A stretch of DNA of 29,393 nucleotides from CAYLZN01 sp964387935 (GTDB lineage Bacteria; Acidobacteriota; Vicinamibacteria; Vicinamibacterales; JAFNAJ01), in the NCBI GenBank assembly GCA_964387935.1, contig CAYLZN010000030.1, positions 1 through 29,393 on the forward strand, in the 5' to 3' direction. The position numbers and the translations under genes were made by a program. Every line of letters starts with the position of its first letter. Positions within the stretch are counted from its first letter, which is position 1. The notes under the pieces were generated by a model. That model was not told the DNA's origin. It searched no databases and saw nothing but the letters and a program-made list of their open reading frames with translations. Positions 1 through 8,120 of the stretch are shown in pieces.

Positions 1-853
1 GTGACGGGTCCTCTGCTGACAGGTCCTGGTGCTTGTGGTCGTAGCGCTCCGCGATTTCGACCTGGCAGATGCGCACGGGGGCACGATGTCGGATGGCTTC
101 GAACAGGGTCACGATCTCGAGCCCCCAGTCCGAGGGCAGGCGCATCCGCGATGCCAGGTCGCGCTGGACGGCGAACTCACCAGACAGGGCGTAGCGAAAC
201 GAGGCGAGGTACCGGATGTAGGGATCGGACCCGATCAGGCGCGTGAAGGCGGCCAGGAGGGGCGACAGGAACAGCCGCGTCACGCGGCCGTGAAGGCGAT
301 CGGACAGGCGCGCGTAGTACGCCTTCACGAAATCGAAGTCGACGATGGGATCGAGGGCCGGCAGGACGAGGCGGGCGAGCATCTCACGGCTGAAGTTGAC
401 GACGTCCGCGTCCTGGAAGGCCATGTAGTCCGCGCGTTCCTCGGCGAGCACGTACCCCATGGCGAGCCAGCACGCCCGGCCCTTGCCTGGTGTGCCGATG
501 AACAGGCCCACCTCCTGCATACGGGCGAGCAGACGCTGGATCGCTGGGGCTTCACTCCACAGGATCACGACGCGCCCCGGATACCGGGCGAAGAACCGTC
601 TCGTCCGCTCGTAGTCCTCGCGGCTGGCCTTGTTCAGCGAAATCACGAGCGAATCGAGATACGACACCCGGCACAGCTCGTCGAGAATCCGGCTGAGGGC
701 TGGCCGATCCATCTCGCTCGGGATCATCGGGACAATGAGCGACACGGGGAACTTCTTGCTGATTGCGAGAATCTGAGCCTCGATCTCCTCGACCGGCCGT
801 GCCACCAGCCGCGGGAGCGATGTGACGGGACCACTCTGATGGAAATCGCTCAT
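1..853 (-). CDS. GT81-type glycosyltransferase, glucosyl-3-phosphoglycerate synthase-like (3' end beyond window)
   Basis: Partial gene read on the minus strand from ATG at 853 to the window edge (284 codons, no stop reached). The product looks like a GT-A fold glycosyltransferase of the GpgS/GT81 type, which transfers glucose (or mannose) to 3-phosphoglycerate on the way to glucosylglycerate, a compatible solute and polysaccharide precursor. Visible marks are PGKGRACW followed by QDADV (a DxD-like metal site), then VKAYYARL..GRVTRLFLSPLL, LSGEFAV, WGLEI and YDHKHQ, in the order expected for GpgS. The start overlaps the stop of the chloride-channel gene by four bases (ATGA, 850-853), so it is the third gene of the operon starting near 3802. 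The donor and acceptor cannot be read from sequence; a mannosyl-3-phosphoglycerate synthase is the main alternative. Confidence 0.8.
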   Translation of the reverse strand, partial: MSDFHQSGPVTSLPRLVARPVEEIEAQILAISKKFPVSLIVPMIPSEMDRPALSRILDELCRVSYLDSLVISLNKASREDYERTRRFFARYPGRVVILWSEAPAIQRLLARMQEVGLFIGTPGKGRACWLAMGYVLAEERADYMAFQDADVVNFSREMLARLVLPALDPIVDFDFVKAYYARLSDRLHGRVTRLFLSPLLAAFTRLIGSDPYIRYLASFRYALSGEFAVQRDLASRMRLPSDWGLEIVTLFEAIRHRAPVRICQVEIAERYDHKHQDLSAEDPS

Positions 854-2634
854 GACCGCCCCTCCTCGTCTGCCTCATCACCTGACCGGCTTCCGACTCC
901 GTCGAGACGCTGCAGCCGCTCCACGTTCGAGCCACGGCCGCCCGCAAGGAGGCCGTAGGCCCGGTGCACGTCGGCGAGGGTCACCACCCCGACCAGCAAC
1001 CGTACGTCGAGCCGCGAGACGACCGGCACGAGGCGTTCGCGTGCGAGCTGCCGCAACGCCACGTCCAGCAATTCGTCCGGGTGTACCACCGCCAACCGAC
1101 GAAGGGCTGGATGCGCCTCGAGAGGGAGATCATCGGGCTCCTGGCTGGATCGCGTCAGCGACCCGGCCTCGAGGGTGCACCACCCACGCTCCGCGACGTG
1201 AACCAGGATCTGGCCTGAACGACTGCTGCCCAGGGCGCGCCTCGCGGCGACCGGCGTGGCCGAGGCCGGCAGCACTGGAACGTTCGACGGCTGGAGGGCG
1301 TCCTCGACCCGCAGCGGCTCGTGCTCGCGCTGGGCCTGGGCCGAGGGAAGCACGACACCCTCGAGTTCGGCAACCTCGTCGAGCAACGAACGCCGCCTGA
1401 TCTGCCGCGCGGTGAGGTACCCCAGCGTCGCCGTGATCATCGCCGGCACGATGATGGCCGACGTGGCACTCAACTCGAATGCCATGAAGACGGCAGTCAT
1501 CGGGGCACGGAACACGCCGGCGAACACACCCGCCATGCCAACCAGCACGTACAGGCTCGCCGGGCTGACGGCAAAGGGCACGAGGTCGGACGCGAACGTG
1601 CCGGCCGCGCCGCCCACCATCGCGCCTATGAACAATGTCGGTGCGAACAGACCGCCTGGAGAGCCGGCACCGAACGCGATGGCCGCCACGACGAGCTTGG
1701 CGACGCCCAGGAGGGCCAGCATGCTCCCCGAGTACTGGCTGTGCAGAGCGGCGTCCATCGCACGGTAGCCCGGTCCGAGCACCTCCGGGAGCCACAGTCC
1801 CGCGGCGCCCGCTATCATCCCCGCCACAAACGGCCCGGCGGCCGCGGGTATGCGCGCGTCGCCAGCCACCCGATGCCGAATGCGGGTCACACCCCACGAG
1901 TAGGACGTGGCGAGCAGCCCCGCCCCGATGCCGAGCAGGACGAAGACCACCGCCTCCCGCGGGTCAGCCATGACTCCAAGCTCGGGAACCCGGAAGAGCG
2001 GCGAGTCCCCGAGGAACACCCGCGTCGTGACGACGGCTGACGCGGCGGCCAGCACGATGGACCCCAGCACGGCCGCGTCCCAGGCCGCAATGACCTCCTC
2101 GATGACGAAGAGCACGCCGGTGATCGGCGTGTTGAACGCCGCGGCAATGCCCGCGGCGGCCCCGATCGGCGCGACCTGGCGCATCGAACGCTGCGACAGG
2201 CGGAACGTCCGCCCGAGCAGTGAGGCCATCCCGGCCCCCATCATCAGCGAGGGGTCCTCTGGTCCGAGCGGGGTTCCCGTTCCGATCGACAGGCTGCACG
2301 CCACGAATTTCCCGGGAACCGCAACCACAGGGATGCGACCGTTCGACACGTAGAGCGCCGACTTCGTGTGGACGATCCCGCTGCCGCCCGCCGAGGGCAC
2401 GAGGCGCCGCACGAGGAGCGTCGCCAACGCCGCGCCGACGCCGGGCACCAGGACCCGAAGCACCGACGAGGTCGCCGCATCTTCCATCGTCCAGGCCACC
2501 AGGTCGATCGCTGTGTGGAAGCAGACGATGAGGAGGCCCGTCGAGATGCCAATCAGAACCGACAGCATCAGGAAGCGACGTGCTTCGTTGGGCGACGCTG
2601 GCACGGCGCGTCCCCGAGCGGCTGCCGGCGTCAT
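850..2634 (-). CDS. ClC-family chloride channel or H+/Cl- antiporter with C-terminal CBS pair
   Basis: 594-residue polytopic inner-membrane protein. The ClC selectivity motifs are present in order: GSGIV (84-88, where GSGIP is usual), GPEDP (124-128, aligned with GKEGP/GREGP; Glu126 would be the gating glutamate) and GSPGGLFAP (324-332). IEE at 178-180 aligns with the internal proton glutamate of bacterial antiporters, which favours an H+/Cl- exchanger over a pure channel. After the last helices (GVFRAPMTAVFMAFEL..) a soluble tail of about 160 residues carries two CBS-like units (VLPASATPVAARRAL, LLVGVVTLADVHRAYGLL) that probably bind adenine nucleotides. ATG at 2634 overlaps the TPR gene stop by four bases and its own stop overlaps the next start, so the three genes are almost certainly translationally coupled. 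The loss of Pro in GSGIP and the Asp in GPEDP are atypical. Confidence 0.9.
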   Translation of the reverse strand: MTPAAARGRAVPASPNEARRFLMLSVLIGISTGLLIVCFHTAIDLVAWTMEDAATSSVLRVLVPGVGAALATLLVRRLVPSAGGSGIVHTKSALYVSNGRIPVVAVPGKFVACSLSIGTGTPLGPEDPSLMMGAGMASLLGRTFRLSQRSMRQVAPIGAAAGIAAAFNTPITGVLFVIEEVIAAWDAAVLGSIVLAAASAVVTTRVFLGDSPLFRVPELGVMADPREAVVFVLLGIGAGLLATSYSWGVTRIRHRVAGDARIPAAAGPFVAGMIAGAAGLWLPEVLGPGYRAMDAALHSQYSGSMLALLGVAKLVVAAIAFGAGSPGGLFAPTLFIGAMVGGAAGTFASDLVPFAVSPASLYVLVGMAGVFAGVFRAPMTAVFMAFELSATSAIIVPAMITATLGYLTARQIRRRSLLDEVAELEGVVLPSAQAQREHEPLRVEDALQPSNVPVLPASATPVAARRALGSSRSGQILVHVAERGWCTLEAGSLTRSSQEPDDLPLEAHPALRRLAVVHPDELLDVALRQLARERLVPVVSRLDVRLLVGVVTLADVHRAYGLLAGGRGSNVERLQRLDGVGSRSGDEADEEGRS

Positions 2635-3776
2635 GTCTGCGGCACTCCCAGCGCCTGGCGGAACACGAGATCGAGGGCCTCGGGGTCAGTCTGCGGCGGA
2701 CATCGATCCTGCACGCGGCGTGCGAGTTCCTCCATCGCTTCAGTGCCCACGTCCGGTTGCCGGAGCCGCCGCGACAGTGACAGGGAGGCCCACTTCCTGG
2801 TGCGGCGGACGAATGCCTCCTCGTCGTCATCGGCGGAGGCCGAGCCACGACACTGGGCCAGGCGCTCGAGGCCGAGCGTGAGCACACGGGTCGTGCGCTG
2901 GACACGCTCGACCACCGAGAGACGACGCCGCGTCGGATCGAGCGCGAGCACGGCGGCGGCGAGATCACGCCGCGCAGCCGACGTCAGGTCGTCAGGATTC
3001 GAATCGACGGCTCGCCGCGCGGCACTCCAGGCGGCCTCGTAGTCGGCGCGTGCGAACTCGGCCTCTGCAAGGCCCGCGTAGGCCGACCCCGGGTCGGCGA
3101 AGCGCTCGATCACCGTGCGGTACACCCTTGCGGCCGCATCAGGGAAGTGCAGGTCGAGCAGCGATCGTGCCACGGAGAGCTGCAGGGTCAGGTCACCGGG
3201 AAACGAGCTGGCCAGCTGGTTCAGCTCCGCTCGAACCCTCTCGCGGCTGGCGGTGCGACGCAGGAGGTCGAGCAGTTCGAGCCGGGCCTGCAGGCGGTCG
3301 CCTTCCTCACCAGCGCCCCATCGGCCATAGATCGCGCGATAGTACGCCGACTCGGCGGCTGCGGCGTGGCCACGGGCGAGCCCGATGCGCGCCAGGGTGA
3401 GGTTGGCGGGACCGTGCACCGGATCCTCGCGCAGCCCGTCCCGCACGTAGGTTTCCGCCTCGGTGGCTCTGCCCGACGCGAGGAGGGCCTGCCCGAGGGC
3501 GAGCCGGTAGTCGAAACGGTCCGGCGCCAGCGCGACGGCCTCCCGGAGGCGACTGACGGCAGCGTCGGTGTGACCGGCGGTCGTCGCCTCCCGTCCGGCG
3601 CCAGCGGCGCGGGCGGCGCGGGCCGCCTTGCGTTCGTGGTACTCGCCGGACATGGCCACCGCCATCGCTGACAGCGCAACCAGCACGGTCGCCACCAGCG
3701 TGCCCCGCAGCAGCGGGCGCTCGGCGAGGGCGAGACTGGGCCCCGCGGCCCCGGGGGACGCCTTGTGCTCGGTCAC
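2631..3776 (-). CDS. TPR-repeat protein with N-terminal membrane anchor
   Basis: 381 residues from a GTG start. One membrane helix (about residues 24-42, LRGTLVATVLVALSAMAVAM) is followed by tetratricopeptide-like helix pairs: AVSRLREAVALAPDRFDYRLALGQALLASGRATEAE, then ANLTLARIGLARGHAAAAESAYYRAI, and further units to about residue 265. The remaining charged C-terminal part has no clear family. It probably scaffolds protein contacts at the membrane; which partner is unknown. First gene of the operon with the ClC and GT81 genes (ATGA overlap at 2631-2634). The GTG overlaps the stop of a possible 9-codon leader frame (3773-3802) that lies directly downstream of a promoter-like sequence. Confidence 0.75.
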   Translation of the reverse strand: MTEHKASPGAAGPSLALAERPLLRGTLVATVLVALSAMAVAMSGEYHERKAARAARAAGAGREATTAGHTDAAVSRLREAVALAPDRFDYRLALGQALLASGRATEAETYVRDGLREDPVHGPANLTLARIGLARGHAAAAESAYYRAIYGRWGAGEEGDRLQARLELLDLLRRTASRERVRAELNQLASSFPGDLTLQLSVARSLLDLHFPDAAARVYRTVIERFADPGSAYAGLAEAEFARADYEAAWSAARRAVDSNPDDLTSAARRDLAAAVLALDPTRRRLSVVERVQRTTRVLTLGLERLAQCRGSASADDDEEAFVRRTRKWASLSLSRRLRQPDVGTEAMEELARRVQDRCPPQTDPEALDLVFRQALGVPQT

Positions 3777-3802
3777 AGCCTCACGCGGGAACCAGCCGCC
3801 AT
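3773..3802 (-). other. Possible 9-codon leader peptide coupled to the TPR gene
   Basis: ATG at 3802 lies six bases after the TAGCAT -10-like hexamer and opens a frame MAAGSRVRL ending in TGA at 3775-3773. That TGA overlaps the GTG start of the TPR gene (GTGA). No Shine-Dalgarno is well placed for the GTG, so leaderless translation of this mini-frame followed by reinitiation is a coherent reading. It could also be chance, given how short it is. Confidence 0.3.
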
Positions 3803-3808
3803 GGCGTC

Positions 3809-3837
3809 ATGCTAGCAGGGATTCACTTTGAACTCAA
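3809..3837 (-). promoter_or_regulatory. Sigma70-like promoter of the TPR-ClC-GT81 operon
   Basis: On the minus strand TTGAGT (3837-3832), a 17-base spacer and TAGCAT (3814-3809); each hexamer matches consensus at four of six. The -35 sits in a perfect inverted repeat CTTTGA-AC-TCAAAG (3826-3839) that could be an operator. The expected transcription start is near 3802. Confidence 0.45.
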
Positions 3838-3873
3838 AGAGTCTAGGTCCGTCACGACCATGCGCCACAGGCC

Positions 3874-3887
3874 TTGTGCCTTGTGCC
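3874..3887. repeat. Two tandem heptamers TTGTGCC
   Basis: TTGTGCC occurs twice in tandem in the intergenic region between the divergent TPR and GT4 genes. It differs at one base from the TTGAGCC unit of the 12-copy array at 15442-15525, so it may be a short member of the same repeat family. Two copies alone could arise by chance. Confidence 0.4.
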
Positions 3888-3991
3888 TGCACCGGTGGGC
3901 TCCTCGAGCTGACTCGGATCGTATGCGTCGCGCGAGACCCGGTCAAACCCCGGGGTGCCTCGAGGCCGGGTGACATATGCTTGCCAGGCGA

Positions 3992-5209
3992 ATGGCGCGA
4001 AACACCGTCCTGCTCGTGCAGCCGTCGTTCCAGCCGCCGGGAGGCGGCAATGCGCTCGCCGCCTGGATGCTCGAGGCCCTGCGACGCGACTACAGGCTCA
4101 CGGTGTGCACCTGGCGTCCCTTCCAGGTCGAGGAGATCAACCGCTACTTCGGCACGTCGCTGAGCACCGACGAGATCGAGGCCCTCGCCGTCCCGTCAGC
4201 CGTCCGTTCGCTCGTCGACGCGATCCCGCTGCCCCTGAGCCTCCTCAAGTCGTCGCTCCTCATGCGGTTCGCGCGTCGCCGGATGTCCAGGTACGACCTC
4301 GTAATCTCGGCCAACAACGAGGCCGACTTCGGTCGTCCCGGCATCCAGTACGTGCACTACCCCGCCTACGAACGACCGCGGCCGCAGGTCGATCTCCGAT
4401 GGTATCACCGCCTGCCCTTCGTGCTCGCCGCGTACTACCTGGTCACCGACTGGCTGTTCGGAGGCGCGACCCTGCGGTTCTCGCACAACCTGACGCTGGT
4501 CAACTCGGACTGGACCGGAGACGCGTTCCGCCGCCGACACGGTGGGGAGCCGCGCACCCTCTACCCGCCGGTCGCGGGCACGTTCGCCGATGTGCCATGG
4601 GCGAAGCGGCAGGGCGGCTTCGTCTGCCTCGGACGGATCGCGCCAGAAAAGGACGTAGACACGGCCATCGACATCGTCGAGGCCGTCCGGCGTGTGCACC
4701 CGGAGGCGCACCTCCACCTGGTCGGAAGCCCCGGCCGGCCCAGCTACGCTCGACGCATCCTGGCGCGGGCGGCGGCCCATCCGGATTGGATCACGCTGCA
4801 CCTGGACGTCTCGCACGACGAGGTGCGCAGGATCATCACGGGCCACCGCTACGGCCTGCACTGCATGGAGGACGAGCACTTCGGCATGGCGCCGGCCGAG
4901 ATGGTCACCGGCGGCTGCATCGTCTGGGTGCGCGACCGCGGAGGCCAGGTGGAGATCGTCGGCAGCGACCCGCGGCTGATGTTCAGCTCAACCGATGAGG
5001 CGGTGGCCAGGATCCTCGAGGTCATGGCCAGCCACGCGGAACAGGACGACCTGCGGGCGCTGCTCGCCCGCCGGGCGCCGCACTTCTCTCTCGAGCGGTT
5101 CACGGACGGCATTCGGGCCGCCGCCCTGGAGCAACTGGCCCGTCAGGGTGCGAGGCCGGCCGACACGAGTCCGCGGAACTCGGCGTGGCGCTCCAGCAGC
5201 TCGTCGTAG
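3992..5209 (+). CDS. GT4-family (GT-B) glycosyltransferase
   Basis: 405 residues from ATG 3992; an in-frame ATG at 3977 would add five residues but overlaps a TATGCT hexamer (3976-3981) that resembles a -10. The N-terminus opens with a beta strand and glycine loop (VLLVQPSFQPPGGGNALAAW). The C-terminal Rossmann domain has GRIAPEKDVDTAIDIV, HLHLVGSP and an EX7E motif (E..HFGMAPAE) followed by GGCIVWVRDRGGQVEI, which identify a retaining GT4 enzyme. Parts of the middle (YVHYPAYERP..WYHRLPF, TLVNSDWTG) resemble ALG11-like mannosyltransferases. It probably adds a sugar to a lipid-linked or surface glycan; donor and acceptor are unknown. Its last 67 bases overlap the 3' end of the convergent ABC exporter gene, a possible flippase partner. 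Confidence 0.85.
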   Translation: MARNTVLLVQPSFQPPGGGNALAAWMLEALRRDYRLTVCTWRPFQVEEINRYFGTSLSTDEIEALAVPSAVRSLVDAIPLPLSLLKSSLLMRFARRRMSRYDLVISANNEADFGRPGIQYVHYPAYERPRPQVDLRWYHRLPFVLAAYYLVTDWLFGGATLRFSHNLTLVNSDWTGDAFRRRHGGEPRTLYPPVAGTFADVPWAKRQGGFVCLGRIAPEKDVDTAIDIVEAVRRVHPEAHLHLVGSPGRPSYARRILARAAAHPDWITLHLDVSHDEVRRIITGHRYGLHCMEDEHFGMAPAEMVTGGCIVWVRDRGGQVEIVGSDPRLMFSSTDEAVARILEVMASHAEQDDLRALLARRAPHFSLERFTDGIRAAALEQLARQGARPADTSPRNSAWRSSSSS

Positions 5210-6948
5210 GTCCCCTCCCCGACAACGCACCCCTCGCTCAGCAGGACCAGCCGGTCGCAGGCCCGGACCGTCGAGAGACGATGCGCGACGACCACGGTGG
5301 TCTTGACGCCGCGCAGCACGCCCAGAGCCGAGACGATCGCGCGTTCGGTCTGATTGTCGAGGGCCGAGGTGGCTTCGTCCAGGACCAGCACGTCCGGGTC
5401 GCGGTAGAGCGCCCTCGCGATGGCAACGCGCTGGCGCTCACCGCCTGACAGGCGGGCGCCCCGTTCACCGATCCTGGTCTCGAGTCCCTCCGGCAGCGAA
5501 GCCACCAGCTCGTCGAGGTGCGCGAGGCCGACGACGGTCCTGATCCTGGCGTCGTCGATGCGCTCGTCGGACACGCCGAACGCCACGTTGCGCCGGAGGG
5601 TGTCGTCGAGCAGACCAAAAGCCTGCGGCACGTACCCGATGCGCTGCTGCCACCCCCGGAGGTTGGTGCGGATGTCGATCCCATCCACGCGCACCGCGCC
5701 AGACTGTGGTTCGAGCAGGCCCAGCAGCACGTCCACGAGCGTGCTCTTCCCGGCACCGGTCGCTCCGACGAGGCCCACCGATTCGCCGTGCCGGATGGTC
5801 AGCCGGACCTCGTGCAGCGCCGCGCCGCGGTCATCATCGTACGCGTAGCTGACGTCTTCGACGTCGATGCGACGGGTGAACGTGACGGGCGGCGCGGGGA
5901 CACCAGGCTCCGCCGCGGCCAGAGGCTCGAACCTCGCGAGGTCGTCGCAGACGGTCGCCATGTGCGGGCGGGCGCTCTGCGCCAGCGCGAAGTTGAGCGT
6001 CAGGCGGTTGGCCGCCGGAACGATGCGGAACGCGGCGTACGCGTAGAGCGCCAGCACGCCGATGACACCGGGGCCGCCCGGGCCCGCGGTGGCCACGGCC
6101 ATGACGGCGACCGTGGCCGCCACGATGAATGCGGTTTCGACGAGGAGGCGGGCTCCCGTGGTCAAGGCGCCGAGGCTGGCCCTCGTCGCGGCCAACTGGC
6201 CCCGCCGGGCCGCGAAGGCCGACAGGACCTGCCGCTCCGCCCCCATGATCCTCGTTTCCTTCAGGAGCGCCAGCCCCTGCTGCACGTCCTGGAGCAGCGC
6301 TTCGTTCAGCCGCTTCGACTCGGCGCCGAGCGTCCGTGCCGTGCGGCGGACGACGAGCATCGGCCCGAGAAGGACGAGGGCGAGAACGGCGGCCGATGCG
6401 CCCGTCGCGAGCGGTGCGGCGAGCGCCAGGATGGCCACCAACCCCAACAGGGTCAGCGCCTCGGTCGCGATGTTGACGGCCGATCCCAGCCCCAGCGCGA
6501 AGGCCGACTCCACCGACGTGCCGACGGCCTGGATGGTCGTCGCCGAATTGCGCCGAAGGTGCAGCGCATAGGGCGCCAGCAGGTAGGACCGCAGGAGCCG
6601 TGCGGCCACCTCGGAGGCCGTTCGCTGGACGACCGTGTCCTGGAACCAGACGAAGCCCGTGAGCAGCAGACCGCGCACCAGATAGAACAGGATCACCAGG
6701 CCGCTGACCACGACCACGAGCCGGGCTGGATTGGCGGGAGGCGCCGCAGGCAGGAGCCACTGCAGGCCCGGCACGCTGGTCATCCGGGCCGGGTCGGCCA
6801 CCACGGTGCCAAGGGTCAGGACCATGCCGGCGCCGAGGCCCTCGAGAAGCGCGGCACCCAGCGCCAGGGGCACCAGCAGCGCCCACTGCCACTGACGCCG
6901 CCGGGGCACCAGGCGCAGCGTCTGCGTGATGTCGGAGAGCACGCTCAT
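5143..6948 (-). CDS. ABC exporter half-transporter (fused membrane and ATPase domains)
   Basis: 601 residues. The N-terminal 330 or so residues contain about six hydrophobic helices (WALLVPLALGAALLEGLG, LVVVVSGLVILFYLVRGLLL, ALTLLGLVAILALAAPLA and others), the type-IV exporter membrane domain. The ATPase domain follows with Walker A GATGAGKST (about 393-401), Q-loop YVPQAFGLLDDT, signature LSGGERQRVAIARAL (about 499), Walker B DVLVLDEATSALD and switch VVAHRLSTV. It would act as a homodimer moving a lipid-linked or hydrophobic substrate out of the cytoplasm; the overall shape resembles MsbA and PglK-type flippases. ATG at 6948 overlaps the stop of the von Willebrand gene (ATGA, 6945-6948). The same reading frame stays open upstream to about 7905, but that part is only antisense-like shadow of the von Willebrand gene frame. 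Confidence 0.9.
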   Translation of the reverse strand: MSVLSDITQTLRLVPRRRQWQWALLVPLALGAALLEGLGAGMVLTLGTVVADPARMTSVPGLQWLLPAAPPANPARLVVVVSGLVILFYLVRGLLLTGFVWFQDTVVQRTASEVAARLLRSYLLAPYALHLRRNSATTIQAVGTSVESAFALGLGSAVNIATEALTLLGLVAILALAAPLATGASAAVLALVLLGPMLVVRRTARTLGAESKRLNEALLQDVQQGLALLKETRIMGAERQVLSAFAARRGQLAATRASLGALTTGARLLVETAFIVAATVAVMAVATAGPGGPGVIGVLALYAYAAFRIVPAANRLTLNFALAQSARPHMATVCDDLARFEPLAAAEPGVPAPPVTFTRRIDVEDVSYAYDDDRGAALHEVRLTIRHGESVGLVGATGAGKSTLVDVLLGLLEPQSGAVRVDGIDIRTNLRGWQQRIGYVPQAFGLLDDTLRRNVAFGVSDERIDDARIRTVVGLAHLDELVASLPEGLETRIGERGARLSGGERQRVAIARALYRDPDVLVLDEATSALDNQTERAIVSALGVLRGVKTTVVVAHRLSTVRACDRLVLLSEGCVVGEGTYDELLERHAEFRGLVSAGLAP

Positions 6949-7898
6949 CCCCGCGGCGCCACGTAACTCTTGCGGGCGCGGGCCTTCATGCCCTTCGGCG
7001 TGACACGGACGTCGATCTCGTGCACCTTGCCGTCGCGCCTGGGCGGGGCGAACCCCATCAGGTACTGGCCGTGCAGTTCGTCGGCGACCTGGGCGAACGC
7101 GACGCCGAGGTCCTCGCCGTACTTGATCTCGACATAGCCCCCGCCTGTCTCCTCCGCCACGCGTGCAAGGCCAGGGTCCGGCAGGTCCTCGACCAGTGCC
7201 GCGCGCAGCCCGCCGGGCCCGACCCCGATCGGTGGTCGTTGCCGGCTCCGGCTTCGCATGCCGATCGCGTACACCATCACGTCGTCTCGCCGCGCGCGAT
7301 CGATGACCTCGGCCTGGCTCATGAACTTCTGGTTGAACCCGAACGTGCCGCTGTCCTTGCCGTCGCTCAGCACGAGGATGACGCGGCGTTCCGGGTCCTC
7401 CTTGTCGAAGCCGTCCATCGCCTGGTCGAGCGCGCGCCAGAGCGGCGTCGGGGCGTCGGGGGCGATGCTCGTCGGCAGCGCGCGCCGGAGCTCGCCGGCA
7501 TCGCGTGTGAACTCGCTGATGGTGATCTCGTGGCCGAACGCCCCCACCCGCACGAGGTCGTCGGGACGCAGTCGCGTGAACAGCTCGCCGGCCGCGGCGC
7601 GCAGCAGTTGCAGGTTCCCCTCCATGCTGCCCGAAACGTCGAGCATGACCACGAGCCGGACGGGCTGCGGCGTGTTGTCGAAGAGGGTGATGGGCTGCGG
7701 CTTGCCCTCGTCGCGAATCTCGAAGTCGCTCTGCGCGAGCGACGTAACCAGGCGGCCGTCGCGGTCCGTCACAGTGACGAAGACACGAACGACGTCGCTG
7801 CGGCCGCGGAAGACAGGCTGGTCCTGTCGCACGTCCGCTCCCGGGCCCCAGAGGACACCGCAGGCGAGCAGGAAGGCCGGAGCGGCACGTGACTTCAT
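6945..7898 (-). CDS. Secreted von Willebrand A domain protein (Acidobacteria VWFA-related type)
   Basis: 317 residues. A short hydrophobic N-terminus (MKSRAAPAFLLACGVLW) looks like a signal peptide. A beta-rich segment FVTVTDRDGRLVTSLAQSDF..IRDEGKPQPI precedes the VWA domain, as in the VWFA-related family (TIGR03436-like) that is expanded in Acidobacteria. The MIDAS metal site is intact: DVSGS (Asp87, Ser89, Ser91), Thr151 in APTPLW and Asp179 in VLSDGKDSG. The C-terminal QYLMGFAPP..DGKVHEIDVRV is typical of the family. Such proteins probably mediate metal-dependent adhesion in the periplasm or outside; no ligand is known. The four-base overlap with the ABC exporter suggests co-expression. 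Confidence 0.88.
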   Translation of the reverse strand: MKSRAAPAFLLACGVLWGPGADVRQDQPVFRGRSDVVRVFVTVTDRDGRLVTSLAQSDFEIRDEGKPQPITLFDNTPQPVRLVVMLDVSGSMEGNLQLLRAAAGELFTRLRPDDLVRVGAFGHEITISEFTRDAGELRRALPTSIAPDAPTPLWRALDQAMDGFDKEDPERRVILVLSDGKDSGTFGFNQKFMSQAEVIDRARRDDVMVYAIGMRSRSRQRPPIGVGPGGLRAALVEDLPDPGLARVAEETGGGYVEIKYGEDLGVAFAQVADELHGQYLMGFAPPRRDGKVHEIDVRVTPKGMKARARKSYVAPRG

Positions 7899-8107
7899 CC
7901 CTCACTCATACCACGCGGGGCGGATGCGGCGCTCAGGCGGGTTGTTTCACAGGGGCGGCCGAGGCGACCGGGGGCTGGGCGCCAGCCTCCATCGCGGAGG
8001 CGGCTGGACCCGATCCCCCAGGGCATCGCTCGTTCGACGACGATCTGCGGGTCCGGCCCCAACGCCCCCTGGACGGTCAACGCAGACAAAAAGGGAACAG
8101 ACGGGGG

Positions 8108-8113
8108 TATGCT
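8108..8113 (+). promoter_or_regulatory. -10-like TATGCT placed for a leaderless transcript
   Basis: TATGCT lies seven bases before the ATG at 8121, so transcription would start at or next to the start codon. No Shine-Dalgarno sequence precedes that ATG, and no convincing -35 is present (GACAAA at 8085-8090 is weak). It is supported mainly by the same spacing at other genes in the window. Confidence 0.35.
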
Positions 8114-8120
8114 CTCGCCC

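Noticed and set aside
6949..7905. Upstream extension of the ABC exporter frame
   Set aside because: The extension is a shadow of the von Willebrand gene in another frame; ATG 6948 begins the membrane domain.
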